A stretch of DNA of 64,000 bases from Longimicrobium sp. (GTDB taxonomy: Bacteria; Gemmatimonadota; Gemmatimonadetes; Longimicrobiales; Longimicrobiaceae), in NCBI GenBank assembly GCA_036389135.1, contig DASVQP010000076.1, positions 1-64,000 on the forward strand. Reading direction: 5' to 3'. The translations under genes were made by a program, and so were the position numbers. Positions 32,993 through 42,625 of the stretch are shown here, one piece after another. Under the pieces are notes generated by a model that worked only from the letters and a program-made list of their open reading frames with translations, was not told the origin of the DNA and did not search any database. Positions within the stretch are counted from its first letter, which is position 1. Each line of letters begins with the position of its first letter.

Positions 32993-35900
32993 TCAGGGGG
33001 TGGCGCAGGTCGCCGACGTGTAGTTGACCGTGCTGCCCACCACCGCGTCCACCGTCGCGCCGCCGATGTCGCGCGACGACACGAAGTTCTTGACGTTGTT
33101 CGGGTCCGTGCCGCTTCCGGTGAGCCCCTGGATCTGGAACGTTCCCGTGTTCCACTGCTCCAGCCCGTAGTCCACGATCCCGCCCGCTGTCGCGGTGATC
33201 TGGTTATTCGTCAGGTTCACGCAGGTGCGGGTCGTATTCTGATTGTCGGCGTTCCCCGCCGTCAGCAACAAGCCGTACGCTGGGAAGGTCCCACCCGCGG
33301 TTACCGTGTTGTTGCGGATCGTGAGGTCCGCGGCTGCGGACCGACCCTGCCCGCGCGTGGTGCCTCGCATCCCGATCGCGTACGCCGTGACGGTGTTGCC
33401 GTTCACGTCCACGATCGCCCGCCCGTCGCTGCCGCCGGTGGGGAAGCCAGAAGCCTCGATCGCGATCCCAATCCCGTTGTTGTTCCCCTGCGAGGAAGTG
33501 ATGTTCGTGTTGCTGGCGATGGTGCCCCGCATGAGGCCGCCGCCGTTCGAAATCACGTTGACACCATTCCCGACGCCGCCCTTGATCAGCGGGTTGCTGG
33601 TGACCGAGAAGGTGGTGGTGTGGTTACCGCTGCCCGAAAGGTTGATCGGTGCCTGGTTCCACCCCGCCGTCCCGCCGAAGCTGCTCCCGGTGATCGAAAC
33701 GTCCGAGAAGCTGTTGTCGCCGGCGTCCACCTGGATGCCGTCCGTACCGTTCGCCAGGACGTCCTGGGTGAAGGTGCTGTTCTGCACCACCGTCTGGAAG
33801 TTGGCGGTCGACCGCAGCGACACCGTGATGCCGTCCGACGGGCCGGCGTTGACCGCGGGGGACCCCGGGTTGATGAAGCTGCTCGAAGAGATCAGCAGCC
33901 GGTCCGGCGCACCCGGCGCCGCGTTGGTCGCCGTGCTGTTGCGGATGAAGACGTTGTGGTTCGCCGAGCCCGAGCCCGTCACGGTGGTGTTCGTGATCGA
34001 GTTGGCCGTTCCCGCCGCCGTCGTGCCGAACAGCCCGAAGATGTAGATCCCGCTCTCGTTGACCTCGTTCCCGGCCCCGCTGATGGTGCTGTTGCTCAGC
34101 GTAAGGCCGGTCACGTTGGTGCCGTTGATCCCCTGCTCCGCCGCCCCGCTGATCGCAATCCGGTCAAGGAGCACGCTGCGGACGCCGTTCAGCTTGATGG
34201 CTCCGTTGCACAGCGTGTTCGTGGTGCCGTCGCAGACACCCGAGCCGCCCGCGTCCGTCGAATTGGCGTTCGTCAGGTTCATCCAGCTCAGGCTGATGTT
34301 CTGGGCGCTGGTGAGATTGATCCCGGAGATCGAGGTGTTCTGGATCGTCCCGCCCGTCCCCGCGGACCCGGTGCCGCTCACCGTGAGCCCCGCCGTCGTG
34401 CCGGTGTTGTTCAGCACGATGCCGTTCGGTGCGCCGTTGGCCGAGACGCTGCGGAACACCAGCCCGCCGACTCCGATGTTGACGTTGTTGACCCGCAGCG
34501 CAGTCCCCGTCGTCGTCGAGAGCACGTTCGCGGCGTTCGACGCTATTACCGTCCCGGCCAGCGAAGTGTGGGTGGCCTCGAAGGCGTTCTGCGTCGTGGT
34601 GTTCAGCGCCAGGACTCCGCTGAACGTCGACGTGCCGCCGGTGTTGTCCTGCAGGTAGATCCCCCGCTTGGCGGCACCCTGCGTGACTGCGCCCTTCACC
34701 ACCAGAGTCGGCGAGCTCGCGTGGACGTAGACCGCCGTGCCGGACGGGTTGGAGATCGCCAGGTTGGTACCGAAGGTGAAGGTACCCGCCGAGCCCGCGA
34801 GGATGTCGATCCCCGCGTCGCCGCCGTTCAGCACCGACGACGCCTGCACGCCGTCCAGGTTGTAGCTCCCGTCCGCGTCGCTGAACTGGAGCCCCGTGCC
34901 GTTGGTCGCGGAGAGCTGGCCGGTCATGGTCAGCGTCCCCGAGTGCCCGCCCGTGACGTTGAGCAGCGCGAAGTTGTTGCCCTGCGACACGTTGCCGGAG
35001 AGCGCCAGCGTCGACGTACCCCCGCCGACGTTGACCGCGGCGCCCGCGCCGCCAGCGATGGTGCCGCCGTAGGTAAAGGACCCCGTCGAGGCGCCCGTCA
35101 CGGCCAGCGCGTCCGAGGTGGCGCCCGAGAGCGCTCCCGAGCCGAAGCTGAACGTGCCGGTAGTCCTGACGCCGCTCAGGGCGATGTTGCCGGCACCGCC
35201 GGTGGAGGTCACGCCCGTGAGGCTCCCCTCGAGAGTGCCGGTGGTCAGGTTGAGCGCGCGCCCGTTGGTGTTGATCCCGACTTCCGAGATCCCCAGCGCC
35301 CCGAAGCTGGTGCCGGCCAGCGCCGTGCCGGTCGCGGTCACGTTGCCGAAGTTGAAGCCGCGCAGCGTGTTGTTGGCCGCGGTCGCGCTGCCGACGTTGG
35401 CCAGCGTCACTGCCGTGCCGCCCGCCGCCGTCACGTCCAGCGCCGAGGCGCTGCTCATGGACGGCTCGGCGCCCGAGTCCGCGGGCCAGGTCACGCCCGC
35501 TATGGAGCTGAGCGAGGCCGTGGCCCGCTGACCGATCAGCTTCTGCCCGTTCAGGAGCGTCACCGGACCGGCGTACGTCCCCGCGTACAGGAAGATGTTG
35601 TCGTTGGCGGCCGGGTTGTTCCCCGTTCCGTTGTTGATCGCCGCGAAGCTCGACAGCGAGTTGAACGGTGCGTCGTAGCGCCCGTCACCAGCTGCCGCGG
35701 CCGAGTTGATGAACCAGATGGGCGTCCCCACCGTCAGCGAAACCGTCGCCGCGGCGGAGGTCCCGAAGCCGTTGGTCACCGTGTAGGTGAAGCTCGCCGG
35801 CCCGTTGTAGCCCGCGTTGGGCCTGAAGGTGAAGGTGCTGTCCGCGTTGAGCGTCGCCGTGCCGTTGGACTGGCCCGTGATGGCGAGCACCTTGCCGTCG

Positions 35901-38900
35901 CCCGTGTCGTTCGTCGTCACGCGGAACTGCGTGCTGGTGGCCGTGTTGACCGGCACGTTGCCCACCAGCTGCGGCGAGTACGTGTCGTTCACCGCGCTCG
36001 GGCGCGCGCCTACCGCGATCGTCACCTGTCCGTCCGAGAAGCCGCGCGCGTTCGTCAGCCGGTACCGGAAGACGTAGTTGCCGGTGAACCCGTCCGGCGG
36101 CGTGAAGGTGACGCTTCCGTCAGCACCCACCGAGAGCGAGCCCGTGGTGCGGCCCGTCCCCGGGAGCGGGCTGACGGTGCTCCCCGCCGCGTGGGTCGTC
36201 ACCGACCCGCCGAGGCTGTCCGCGCCGAATGAGGTGATCGTCGCGGCCGGGAAGCCGAGGTTGTCGTTGGAAAGCAGGCCGGGCGCCGCAAGCGTGTACG
36301 TCTGCGGGTTGCCGGCGGTGCTGTAGAAGGCGTGGAACGGCTGCCCCGGCACGCTGTTCGACGCGGGACCCTCGTTTACCGCCGTCGGCGACGCCTGCAC
36401 CTCGAAGGAGTTGCTGGTGCCGGCCTGCGCGCCCGCCGTGTTTGTGGCCGTGAGCGTGAAGCTGCCCGGCGTCCCAAAGGTGATGGCGTGCGAGGTCAGG
36501 ACCCCGGCCGTGAAGGCGCCGGAGGTGGCGCCCGCCGTGATCGCGCCGCTGGGCGTGGAGGTGAAGCCCACCGTGCCGGTGAAGCTGGTGACCGTGTTGT
36601 TGAACTCGTCCTGCGCGGTCACCCGCACGTTGAACGGCGTGTCGTCGAGCTGGGCGCCGATGCTGTCGATGCGGAAGTGGTGCAGCGGGCCGTGCGTCAC
36701 GTTGAACGCCGTGCTCGTGGTGCCCGTCAGCGAGCCGGAGGTGGCGGCCAGCGTGTAGCCGGTGCCCACCGCGTTGATGCTCAGGTTGGAGAAGGTTGCC
36801 ACGCCGTTCACCGCCGCCACCGTGGTGGTGCCGGAGAGCGTGCCGCTCGACGGGTTGGTGCCGATGGCGAGCGTCACGTTGTCCGTGGCGGTCGTCACCA
36901 GGTTGCCGTTGGCGTCCACGATGGACACCTGCACCGCCGGAGTGATCGGGGCGCTGGCCACCACGTTGGAGGGCTGGACCGTGAAGGCCAGCGCCGCCGG
37001 GGCGCCCGGAGTAATGTCGAAGGCGCCGCTCGTGGCGCCGGTCAGGCCGGTCGCGCTGGCGGCCAGCGTGTAGCCCGTCCCCGCCTTGTTGATGGAGAGG
37101 TTGGGGAAGGTCGCGATGCCGTCCACCGCCCCCACCGTCACCGTCCCGCCGAGCGTGCCGCTCCCCGGGTTGTTGCCGATGGCGATCGTCACGCCGTCCG
37201 TGGCCGTGGTGACCGTGTTGCCGTTGGCGTCCTGGATGGCCACCGTCACGGCGGGCGTGATCGACGCGCCAGCCACCGTGTTGGTGGGCTGCTGCACGAA
37301 GCCCAGCTTGGCCGCCGCGCCCACCTGTGTGGTGATGGGGCCGCTGGTTCCCGTCACCCCGTCACCGTCGGTGGCGGTCACCGTGTGCACCGTGCCGGCC
37401 GTCGTGCTCGTCGTGAACACGACGGTGGCCTCACCGGTCGACATCGTCTGGCTGGTGGGGGTGGCGAAGGAGCCGCCGTTGGTGCTGCTCCACGTCACCG
37501 TGCGGTTGGCCACGGGCACCGCGTTGCCGTTGGCGTCCACCAGCTGCGCGGTGATCGTGACCGTGGCCCCCGCGACGGGGTTGATCTCCGAGCGCAGCAC
37601 CACGTACGACGCCGGGGCGCCGGGCGTGAAGGCCACCGTCGTGGTGTTGGCGAGGTTGAAGCTATCCAGCTTGGCCGTGATCTGCACCGTGTTGGCGACC
37701 ACGGTGCCGGAGGTCAGCGTGGCGGTGTAGGTGCCGTCGTTGTTGTCCGTCGTGGCGCTCATGGTGCCGCTCGAGGTCTCGATGAGCACCGTTCCGCCGC
37801 TCGCCGTCAGGTTGTTCCCGTTGGCGTCCTTGAGCTGCACCGTGATGGTGGAGGTGCTCGCCCCGTCGGCCACGATGGAGGTCGGGTTGGCCGTGATGGT
37901 GCTGGTGTTGTGCGACGCCGCACCCGCGGTGACGTTGAACGCCGCGCTGGTGCCCGTCAGGCTGCCGGAGCTCGCGCCCAGCGTGTAGCCCGTGCCCGAC
38001 TTGTCGATCGACAGGTCGGAGAAGGTCGCGACGCCGTTGACCGCCACCACCCGCTTGGTGCCCGAAAGCGTGCCGCTCGACGGGTTGGTGCCGATGGCGA
38101 CGGTCACGCTGTCTGCATAGCCCGTGACCAGGTTGCCGCTGGCGTCCGTGACCGTCACCTGCACGGCGGGAGTGATCGCCGCGCCGGCCGCCGTATTCGA
38201 CGGCTGCACCGAGAAGATGAGCTGCGAAGCCGCGCCGGCCGCAACCGAGACCGTGTTCGAGGTGGCGCCGGTCAGCCCGGTCGCCGAGAAGGAGAGCGTG
38301 CGGTCACCCACCGTGCCGGTGATCGACAGGTCGGTGAAGGTGGCCGTGCCGCTCGCGTTCGTGTTGATCGTGGCAGTGCCGCCCAGCGTGCCGCCGCCCG
38401 AGGCGATCGCCGCCGTGACGCTCACGCCCGCCTGCGCCACCGGGTTGCCGTTCGCGTCCTGCAGCTGCACCACCGGCTGCCGCGGGAAGGCGGCGCCGCT
38501 CTGCACGCTGTCGGAGGGCTGCGTCACGAGGACCAGCTTCGCCGCCGCGCCCGCCGTGACGTTGAACGCGCTGCTCGTCGCACCCGTCAGGCCGCCGCTG
38601 GCGAAGGCCAGCGTGTAGCCCGTGCCCGCCTTGTCGAGCGAGAGGTTGGAGAAGGTCGCGACGCCGTTCACGGCCGCCACCGTCGTGGTGCCCGACAGCG
38701 TGCCGCCCGCCGGGTTGGTGCCGATGGACACCGAGACGCTGTCCGCGGCGGTGGTCACCACGTTGCCGTTGGCGTCCTGGATGGCGACCGTCACGGCCGG
38801 CGAGATGGACGAGCCGGCGGCCGTGTTCGTGGGCTGCTGGGTGATGGCGAGCTTGGCCGCCGCGCCCACCTGCGTCACGATGTTGCCGCTCGTGCCCGTG

Positions 38901-40525
38901 CGATTGAGCGAGTCCGTCGCGGTCACGGTGTGCGTCACGCCAGCAGTGGTGCTGGTGGTGAAGACCACCGTCGCCGTGCCCGCCGAGTCCGTCGTCGAAG
39001 CGGCGGAGGCGAAGGAGCCGCCGTTCGTGCTCGTCCAGTTGACCACGGTGCCACCCGCGGCCACCGCGTTGCTGTCCGCGTCCACCGTCTGCGCCGTGAT
39101 CGTCACCGGCGAGCCGGCCGCGACCGACGAGGCGCTGGAGGTGACGACGTATCCCGCCGCGGCGCCCGCGGTGAAGGTCACGTCGGCCGTGTCGGCCAGC
39201 GCGGTGCCGTTCAGCGTGCCGCTCACCCGCACCACGCCCACCGTGGCGCTGGTCAGCTTCGCCGTGTAGGTGCCGTTGTTGTTGTCCGTCACGGCCGTCA
39301 GCGTGCCGCCGCTGGCGTTCAGGACCACCGTGCCGCCGCTGCGCGTGATCGGCGTGCCGTTGGCGGAGCGAAGCTGGACGGTGATGCCCGACGTGTCGCG
39401 CACCGGCAGCGTGGCCGGCGAGGCGGTGATGGTGGAGCTGTCCGCCGAGGCCGTGCGCACCGTGAGCGTCATCGTCCCGGAGCTGCGGTTCGGCGTGGAG
39501 CCGGTGATCACCACCGTCCCGTCCGCCACGCCCGTCACCAGCCCGTTCGTGCTCACCGTGGCGACCGCCGGGTTGGCGCTCGACCAGGTCACCGTGCCGC
39601 CCACGGGGCGGCCCAGCCGGTTGCGAACCGTGTCCGTGAGCTGGAGCGTCGCCCCGGCCGAGATCTCGGCGCTGTCGGGGTACACGTCCACCCACCCGTT
39701 GGGGTGCTGCACCGGCGAGCTCACCCACAGGAAGAAGGTGAAGCTCTCCACCGCCGCGTCCCTGCGCAGCTTCCACCGGCGCACCGCCGAGGTCCCCTGC
39801 GGCTGGATGATCTCGCCGTACGAGAAGTACTTCTGCGGCTCGCTCGTGATGAACGGCTGCGCGCCGTCGTGGTTCACCGCCGTGACGGTGCCGTTGTTGG
39901 GCGTCGCGGAGGTGTTCCGCGGCTCGGCGTCGAAGAACACCTTGACGGAGTCCATGGCGACGCCGTCGTGCGTGCCGATCGCCTGCCCGATCAGGTTCTT
40001 CACCCGCATGTCGAACGCGAACGTGTCCGCCGCCACCGTCACGTTGTCCGTGATGAGCGAGACGTTCACGTGCTGTCCGCCGTAGTAGATGCGGTCGCCC
40101 TGCGCTCCGGCGGGCGCGGGCGCCCCTGGCTCGGAGCAGCGCACCGTGGCGGAGCGCGTGTTCGCCACGCACTGCAGCCGCAGCGGCCCCTCGGCGGGCG
40201 CGGTGCCGGGAACGACCGGCTTGCCCACCGGGCGGTCGCCGGACGCCTGGCCCACGGCCACGCGCATGATCAGCTCCGCGTCCGCGCGGGTGATCTGCCC
40301 GTCACCGTCCGCGTCGCCGCGGCCGGGGACGTCGAAGGTGGCCGGGATCGGCCGCCCCGCCAGGTAGGCATAAACGGCGAGGGCGTCGGCCGATGTGATT
40401 CGGCCGTCGCCATTGACGTCACCCACCAGGCCAGGGTCACGCTGCTGGGCCAGTGCGGGGATCAGGGCGCCCAGGAGGAGCACCCCGGCCAGCACGGCCG
40501 CCTTGAGTGAAAAGCGACGCATCAT
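32993..40525 (-). CDS. Giant dockerin / Ig-repeat / beta-helix secreted protein (2510 aa)
   Basis: Signal peptide 1-27 (VLAGVLLLGALIPALAQ). Residues 35-93 form a two-repeat type-I dockerin: GDVNGDGRITSADALAVYAY and GDADGDGQITRADAELIMRV, each with the Asp-x-Asn/Asp-x-Asp-Gly calcium loop. A ~150-residue unknown domain (YYGGQHVNVSLITDNVTVAA) follows, then a Big_2 domain (~270-345) and about ten Big_1/filamin-type Ig modules up to ~1350 (ITANPTSIVADGASTSTITV, several near-identical AKL-x-x-x-QPTNT modules). Next are cadherin/VCBS-like modules (~1400-1590: ITGQSNGTATLNADSTFTFR) and a C-terminal right-handed beta-helix (~1600-2510, starting PIWFINSAAAAGDGRYDAPF). Probably an extracellular adhesin or polysaccharide-binding stalk. 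It is 37 bp downstream of the cohesin-like lipoprotein, an apparent anchor. MM start: either ATG (40525 or 40522) possible. Confidence 0.88.
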   Translation of the reverse strand: MMRRFSLKAAVLAGVLLLGALIPALAQQRDPGLVGDVNGDGRITSADALAVYAYLAGRPIPATFDVPGRGDADGDGQITRADAELIMRVAVGQASGDRPVGKPVVPGTAPAEGPLRLQCVANTRSATVRCSEPGAPAPAGAQGDRIYYGGQHVNVSLITDNVTVAADTFAFDMRVKNLIGQAIGTHDGVAMDSVKVFFDAEPRNTSATPNNGTVTAVNHDGAQPFITSEPQKYFSYGEIIQPQGTSAVRRWKLRRDAAVESFTFFLWVSSPVQHPNGWVDVYPDSAEISAGATLQLTDTVRNRLGRPVGGTVTWSSANPAVATVSTNGLVTGVADGTVVITGSTPNRSSGTMTLTVRTASADSSTITASPATLPVRDTSGITVQLRSANGTPITRSGGTVVLNASGGTLTAVTDNNNGTYTAKLTSATVGVVRVSGTLNGTALADTADVTFTAGAAAGYVVTSSASSVAAGSPVTITAQTVDADSNAVAAGGTVVNWTSTNGGSFASAASTTDSAGTATVVFTTSTTAGVTHTVTATDSLNRTGTSGNIVTQVGAAAKLAITQQPTNTAAGSSISPAVTVAIQDANGNVVTTAADSVSVSIGTNPAGGTLSGTTTVAAVNGVATFSNLSLDKAGTGYTLAFASGGLTGATSSAFNVTAGAAAKLVLVTQPSDSVQSGAAFPRQPVVQLQDANGNPVAQAGVSVTAAIASGGGTLGGTATINTNASGTATFTDLSITGTVGDRTLSFSATGLTGATSNTVSVAAGAASQLIFSVQPSNTAAGAAITPAVQVTVTDASGNLVTGYADSVTVAIGTNPSSGTLSGTKRVVAVNGVATFSDLSIDKSGTGYTLGASSGSLTGTSAAFNVTAGAASHNTSTITANPTSIVADGASTSTITVQLKDANGNNLTASGGTVLIETSSGTMSATTDNNDGTYTATLTSGTVVANTVQITAKLDSFNLANTTTVAFTPGAPASYVVLRSEINPVAGATVTITAQLVDANGNAVPVANRTVTWSSTNGGSFATPTSQTMSTGEATVVFTTSTTAGTVHTVTATDGDGVTGTSGPITTQVGAAAKLGFVQQPTNTVAGASITPAVTVAIQDANGNTVTTATDGVTIAIGNNPGSGTLGGTVTVGAVDGIATFPNLSINKAGTGYTLAASATGLTGATSGAFDITPGAPAALAFTVQPSNVVASAPITPAVQVSIVDANGNLVTTATDNVTLAIGTNPSSGTLSGTTTVAAVNGVATFSNLSINAVGTGYTLAATSGSLTGTTSTAFNVTHGPLHHFRIDSIGAQLDDTPFNVRVTAQDEFNNTVTSFTGTVGFTSTPSGAITAGATSGAFTAGVLTSHAITFGTPGSFTLTATNTAGAQAGTSNSFEVQASPTAVNEGPASNSVPGQPFHAFYSTAGNPQTYTLAAPGLLSNDNLGFPAATITSFGADSLGGSVTTHAAGSTVSPLPGTGRTTGSLSVGADGSVTFTPPDGFTGNYVFRYRLTNARGFSDGQVTIAVGARPSAVNDTYSPQLVGNVPVNTATSTQFRVTTNDTGDGKVLAITGQSNGTATLNADSTFTFRPNAGYNGPASFTYTVTNGFGTSAAATVSLTVGTPIWFINSAAAAGDGRYDAPFNSLSSFAAINNGTGNNPAANDNIFLYAGTYAGPVTLLNGQKLIGQRATASLSSIAGVTWPADSGAEPSMSSASALDVTAAGGTAVTLANVGSATAANNTLRGFNFGNVTATGTALAGTSFGALGISEVGINTNGRALNLTTGTLEGSLTGVTSTGGAGNIALSGVRTTGTFSFGSGALSGATSDALAVTGASTGSFTYGGTIAGGAGAAVNVGGGTSTLALSGNVSQGNNFALLNVTGGHSGTLTMTGQLSATNGTGLQFSDADGSYNLDGVQASSVLNGGDAGIDILAGSAGTFTFGTNLAISNPSGTAVYVHASSPTLVVKGAVTQGAAKRGIYLQDNTGGTSTFSGVLALNTTTQNAFEATHTSLAGTVIASNAANVLSTTTGTALRVNNVNIGVGGLVFRSVSANGAPNGIVLNNTGTTAGLTVSGTGSAGTGGTIQNTSISGINLTSAQNISLSWMNLTNANSTDAGGSGVCDGTTNTLCNGAIKLNGVRSVLLDRIAISGAAEQGINGTNVTGLTLSNSTISGAGNEVNESGIYIFGLFGTTAAGTANSITNTTVTGSGSANHNVFIRNSTATNAAPGAPDRLLISSSSFINPGSPAVNAGPSDGITVSLRSTANFQTVVQNSTFTQDVLANGTDGIQVDAGDNSFSDVSITGSSFGGTAGWNQAPINLSGSGNHTTTFSVTSNPLIKGGVGNGVNVISNGGGLMRGTIASNTNITSSQGNNNGIGIAIEASGFPTGGSDGRAIVDVNGNTVTAYAIGMRGTTRGQGRSAAADLTIRNNTVTAGGTFPAYGLLLTAGNADNQNTTRTCVNLTNNQITATAGGIVDYGLEQWNTGTFQIQGLTGSGTDPNNVKNFVSSRDIGGATVDAVVGSTVNYTSATCATP

Positions 40526-40562
40526 CGTTCTATATCCTGTCGAAAGAGACCGGCGGAGGGAT

Positions 40563-41093
40563 TTACCGGGCGGGGTAGGCGGACACGATCAGCGGCGAAC
40601 CGGCCGCGACCATGGGGGCGAGGTCGCTGAAATCGTTGGCGCCCACCAGCTCCTGGAAGTCCAGGCTGAAGGTGCGCTGGCCGGCCGGCTTCTTCGACGC
40701 GAAGCGGAGCGTGGCCATCGCCACGTCGTCCAGCCCGCCCGCGGCGGCTCCGGCGAAGCGCACCTGCCCGGGCGACACCTCGTGCCAGGCGCCGTCCACC
40801 CCGGCGGGGAAGTCGGCCCCGAGCACGGAGAGCTGCGTGGTGTCGTAGGCGAGCTGCGCCTGGAAGCTGGCGATGGAGGCGCTGGTCTGCACGCGGCGGA
40901 GGCGGACCTCGGCGTACGTGGTGACGGGGCCGGCCTCGGTCACCACCAGCACCGGGTGCAGCCCCGCCTTGAGCCCCGCAAAAGGATCGCCGGGATTTGC
41001 CTGCTTGGGCTGCACCACGTCCTGACACGCGGCCACCAGGGCGAGCGCGGCCAGGGCGAGTGCCGGACGGATGCGGAAGAGCTCGAGCTTCAT
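40563..41093 (-). CDS. Cohesin-like-domain lipoprotein
   Basis: 176 residues. Signal peptide with lipobox VAAC-Q (Cys23). The mature domain has the cohesin-like pattern: ASIASFQAQLAYDTTQLSVL, then VSPGQVRFAGAAAGGLDDVA and MATLRFASKKPAGQRTFSLD, matching the strand order of cohesin folds (S-x-x-F-x-x-x-L-x-Y-D). Lipidation would place it in the outer membrane or periplasm. The immediate downstream gene encodes a dockerin-bearing 2510-residue protein. The family call rests on pattern recognition; other immunoglobulin-like folds are possible. Confidence 0.75.
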   Translation of the reverse strand: MKLELFRIRPALALAALALVAACQDVVQPKQANPGDPFAGLKAGLHPVLVVTEAGPVTTYAEVRLRRVQTSASIASFQAQLAYDTTQLSVLGADFPAGVDGAWHEVSPGQVRFAGAAAGGLDDVAMATLRFASKKPAGQRTFSLDFQELVGANDFSDLAPMVAAGSPLIVSAYPAR

Positions 41094-41381
41094 GGGGGTA
41101 CTCCGGTGGGGGTCGCGCGACGGGAACGGGAAAATCCACGGAGGGGACCACTACGGCCGCGAGGGGCGGCCGAGGCGCGTGGTATCCGGGGAAACGAGAG
41201 TTTGGAGAATACGGGTGCTGGAGCCCGGCGCTGGGTGGGACTGGGCGCGCCCGGGGGTCGGCGCTCTAGTGTAGTGGCTGCACCACGTTTGCGCAACAGT
41301 GCAGGCGGCAAAAGGACGGAGTTGCCGATGCCCGCAAACGTCGCCGCCGTACTCGTTTGTCCCGCTGCCGCTCCGCTGCGG

Positions 41382-42548
41382 TCACAGCGCGCGGAGCGGG
41401 ATTCTCACTTCCGTCGTTTCCCACGCGATGAGCACCACTCCCGCGCCATCCGCCGCCGGCTCCATCCGGATGGTGAGCTGTTCCACCGGAGCCGTGAGGG
41501 GTCGGGCGGAAACGGGGATGCGGGCGACGTCCTGCGCGGGGTCGTAGTCGCGCCCCGAGCCGCCGGTGCGGCGGTTCAGGATCAGCGTCCAGCCGGCGCG
41601 CGTGGGGAGGGTGTAGAGGGCATAAACGCCCGGATCCACACGCGTGCCGCCGATTTCCAGCGCGCGGTCCGTGTACAGCCGCGTGGGCAGGTTGGCGCCG
41701 GTGCGCCACACCTGGTCCCACGGCACCAGCACGCCGCCCACCGCCGTTCTCCCGCGCAGCGAGGGGCGCCCGTACGCCACCGAGACGTGCGCGCCGCCGA
41801 CGCGCAGGCTCACGGAGTCGCGCGGGGAAAGCTGTCCGATTCCCCGCCCCGCGCGGTCGCGCGCCGCGAATTCCGCGGCCAGCGCGGGCACGTCGGCCCC
41901 GGAAACACGGGCGCCGGCAACCTTTGCCGTGCTACGCAATCCATCCCAGCGCAGCAGCCGGCCGTCGGTGTCGGTCCACGCGCGCATCTCGCCGTCGATG
42001 GAGTGCAGCGAGACGCTGTCGCCCCCTTCCGGCCGCACCTCCACCGCCACCACCGAGTCCTCACCCACCCCGAAGAGGTGGAAGCGCGCGGTTCCGCCCC
42101 GCCCCGCGCGCCGTGCGTAGCGGATCGCCTGCTCGCGCAGCGCCAGCGAGTGCCGCAGCAGGGGGAGCGCCGGGCCGGGTGCGGGGATGCGGAAGCTTTC
42201 GCGGAGGGTGTCGCGCACGTACACCTGCGTGATGGTGTCCCGGCCGAAGTCGTCGGTGAAGGTGTAGGGCGTCAGCGGCTGGTCGGCGCCGATGGTGTGC
42301 AGCTCCACGTGGAGACGGCGCACGGAGCCGTCCGGCGCCAGCTCCGCGGTGTAGCGGCGGGTGGCGGTGCGCGGCTCGCGGATGACGAGCTCGCCCACGA
42401 GCCGGTCCGCCGTGCGGGTGTAGCGCTCCACCGCCACCGTGTCCGGCCCCAGCATCACCACGAACGCGCCCGGCTCCGGCGCCGCGGGCGAGGGCGCGGC
42501 GGGGGCGCACGCCGCGAGAAGCGAGAGAACGGCAACTGCAGGGCTCAC
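41382..42548 (-). CDS. DUF2911-domain lipoprotein
   Basis: About 388 residues from a GTG at 42548. Lipobox region LSLLAAC-APAAP. The C-terminal ~150 residues are a DUF2911 domain: AHVSVAYGRPSLRGRTAVGG, LVPWDQVWRTGANLPTRLYT, DPGVYALYTLPTRAGWTLIL. The N-terminal part (GPDTVAVERYTRTADRLVGE) resembles the beta-rich domains seen fused to DUF2911. The start is uncertain: with GTG the signal peptide lacks a basic n-region. An in-frame ATG further upstream would supply one (SHRDTETQRKG) but is encoded by the CACAGAGACAC repeat, so repeat-derived sequence may be translated. Confidence 0.75.
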   Translation of the reverse strand: MSPAVAVLSLLAACAPAAPSPAAPEPGAFVVMLGPDTVAVERYTRTADRLVGELVIREPRTATRRYTAELAPDGSVRRLHVELHTIGADQPLTPYTFTDDFGRDTITQVYVRDTLRESFRIPAPGPALPLLRHSLALREQAIRYARRAGRGGTARFHLFGVGEDSVVAVEVRPEGGDSVSLHSIDGEMRAWTDTDGRLLRWDGLRSTAKVAGARVSGADVPALAAEFAARDRAGRGIGQLSPRDSVSLRVGGAHVSVAYGRPSLRGRTAVGGVLVPWDQVWRTGANLPTRLYTDRALEIGGTRVDPGVYALYTLPTRAGWTLILNRRTGGSGRDYDPAQDVARIPVSARPLTAPVEQLTIRMEPAADGAGVVLIAWETTEVRIPLRAL

Positions 42549-42614
42549 ACAGAGACACAGAGGCACAGAGAGAGCTTCCGTGCCTTTCCTCTGTGTCTCT
42601 GTGTCTCTGTGTGA
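42545..42614. repeat. CACAGAGACAC palindromic 3'-end repeat, copy b
   Basis: TCACACAGAGACACAGAGGCAC... paired with ...TGCCTTTCCTCTGTGTCTCTGTGTCTCTGTGTGA, 12 nt past the aminotransferase stop. It overlaps the possible 5' end of the DUF2911 gene. Confidence 0.85.
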
Positions 42615-42625
42615 GATCATGGGAA

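Noticed and set aside
36332-40510. 1392-codon plus-strand open frame
   Set aside because: Antisense to the giant dockerin/Ig protein; no recognisable motifs, Arg/Gly-rich, explained by codon bias of the real strand.
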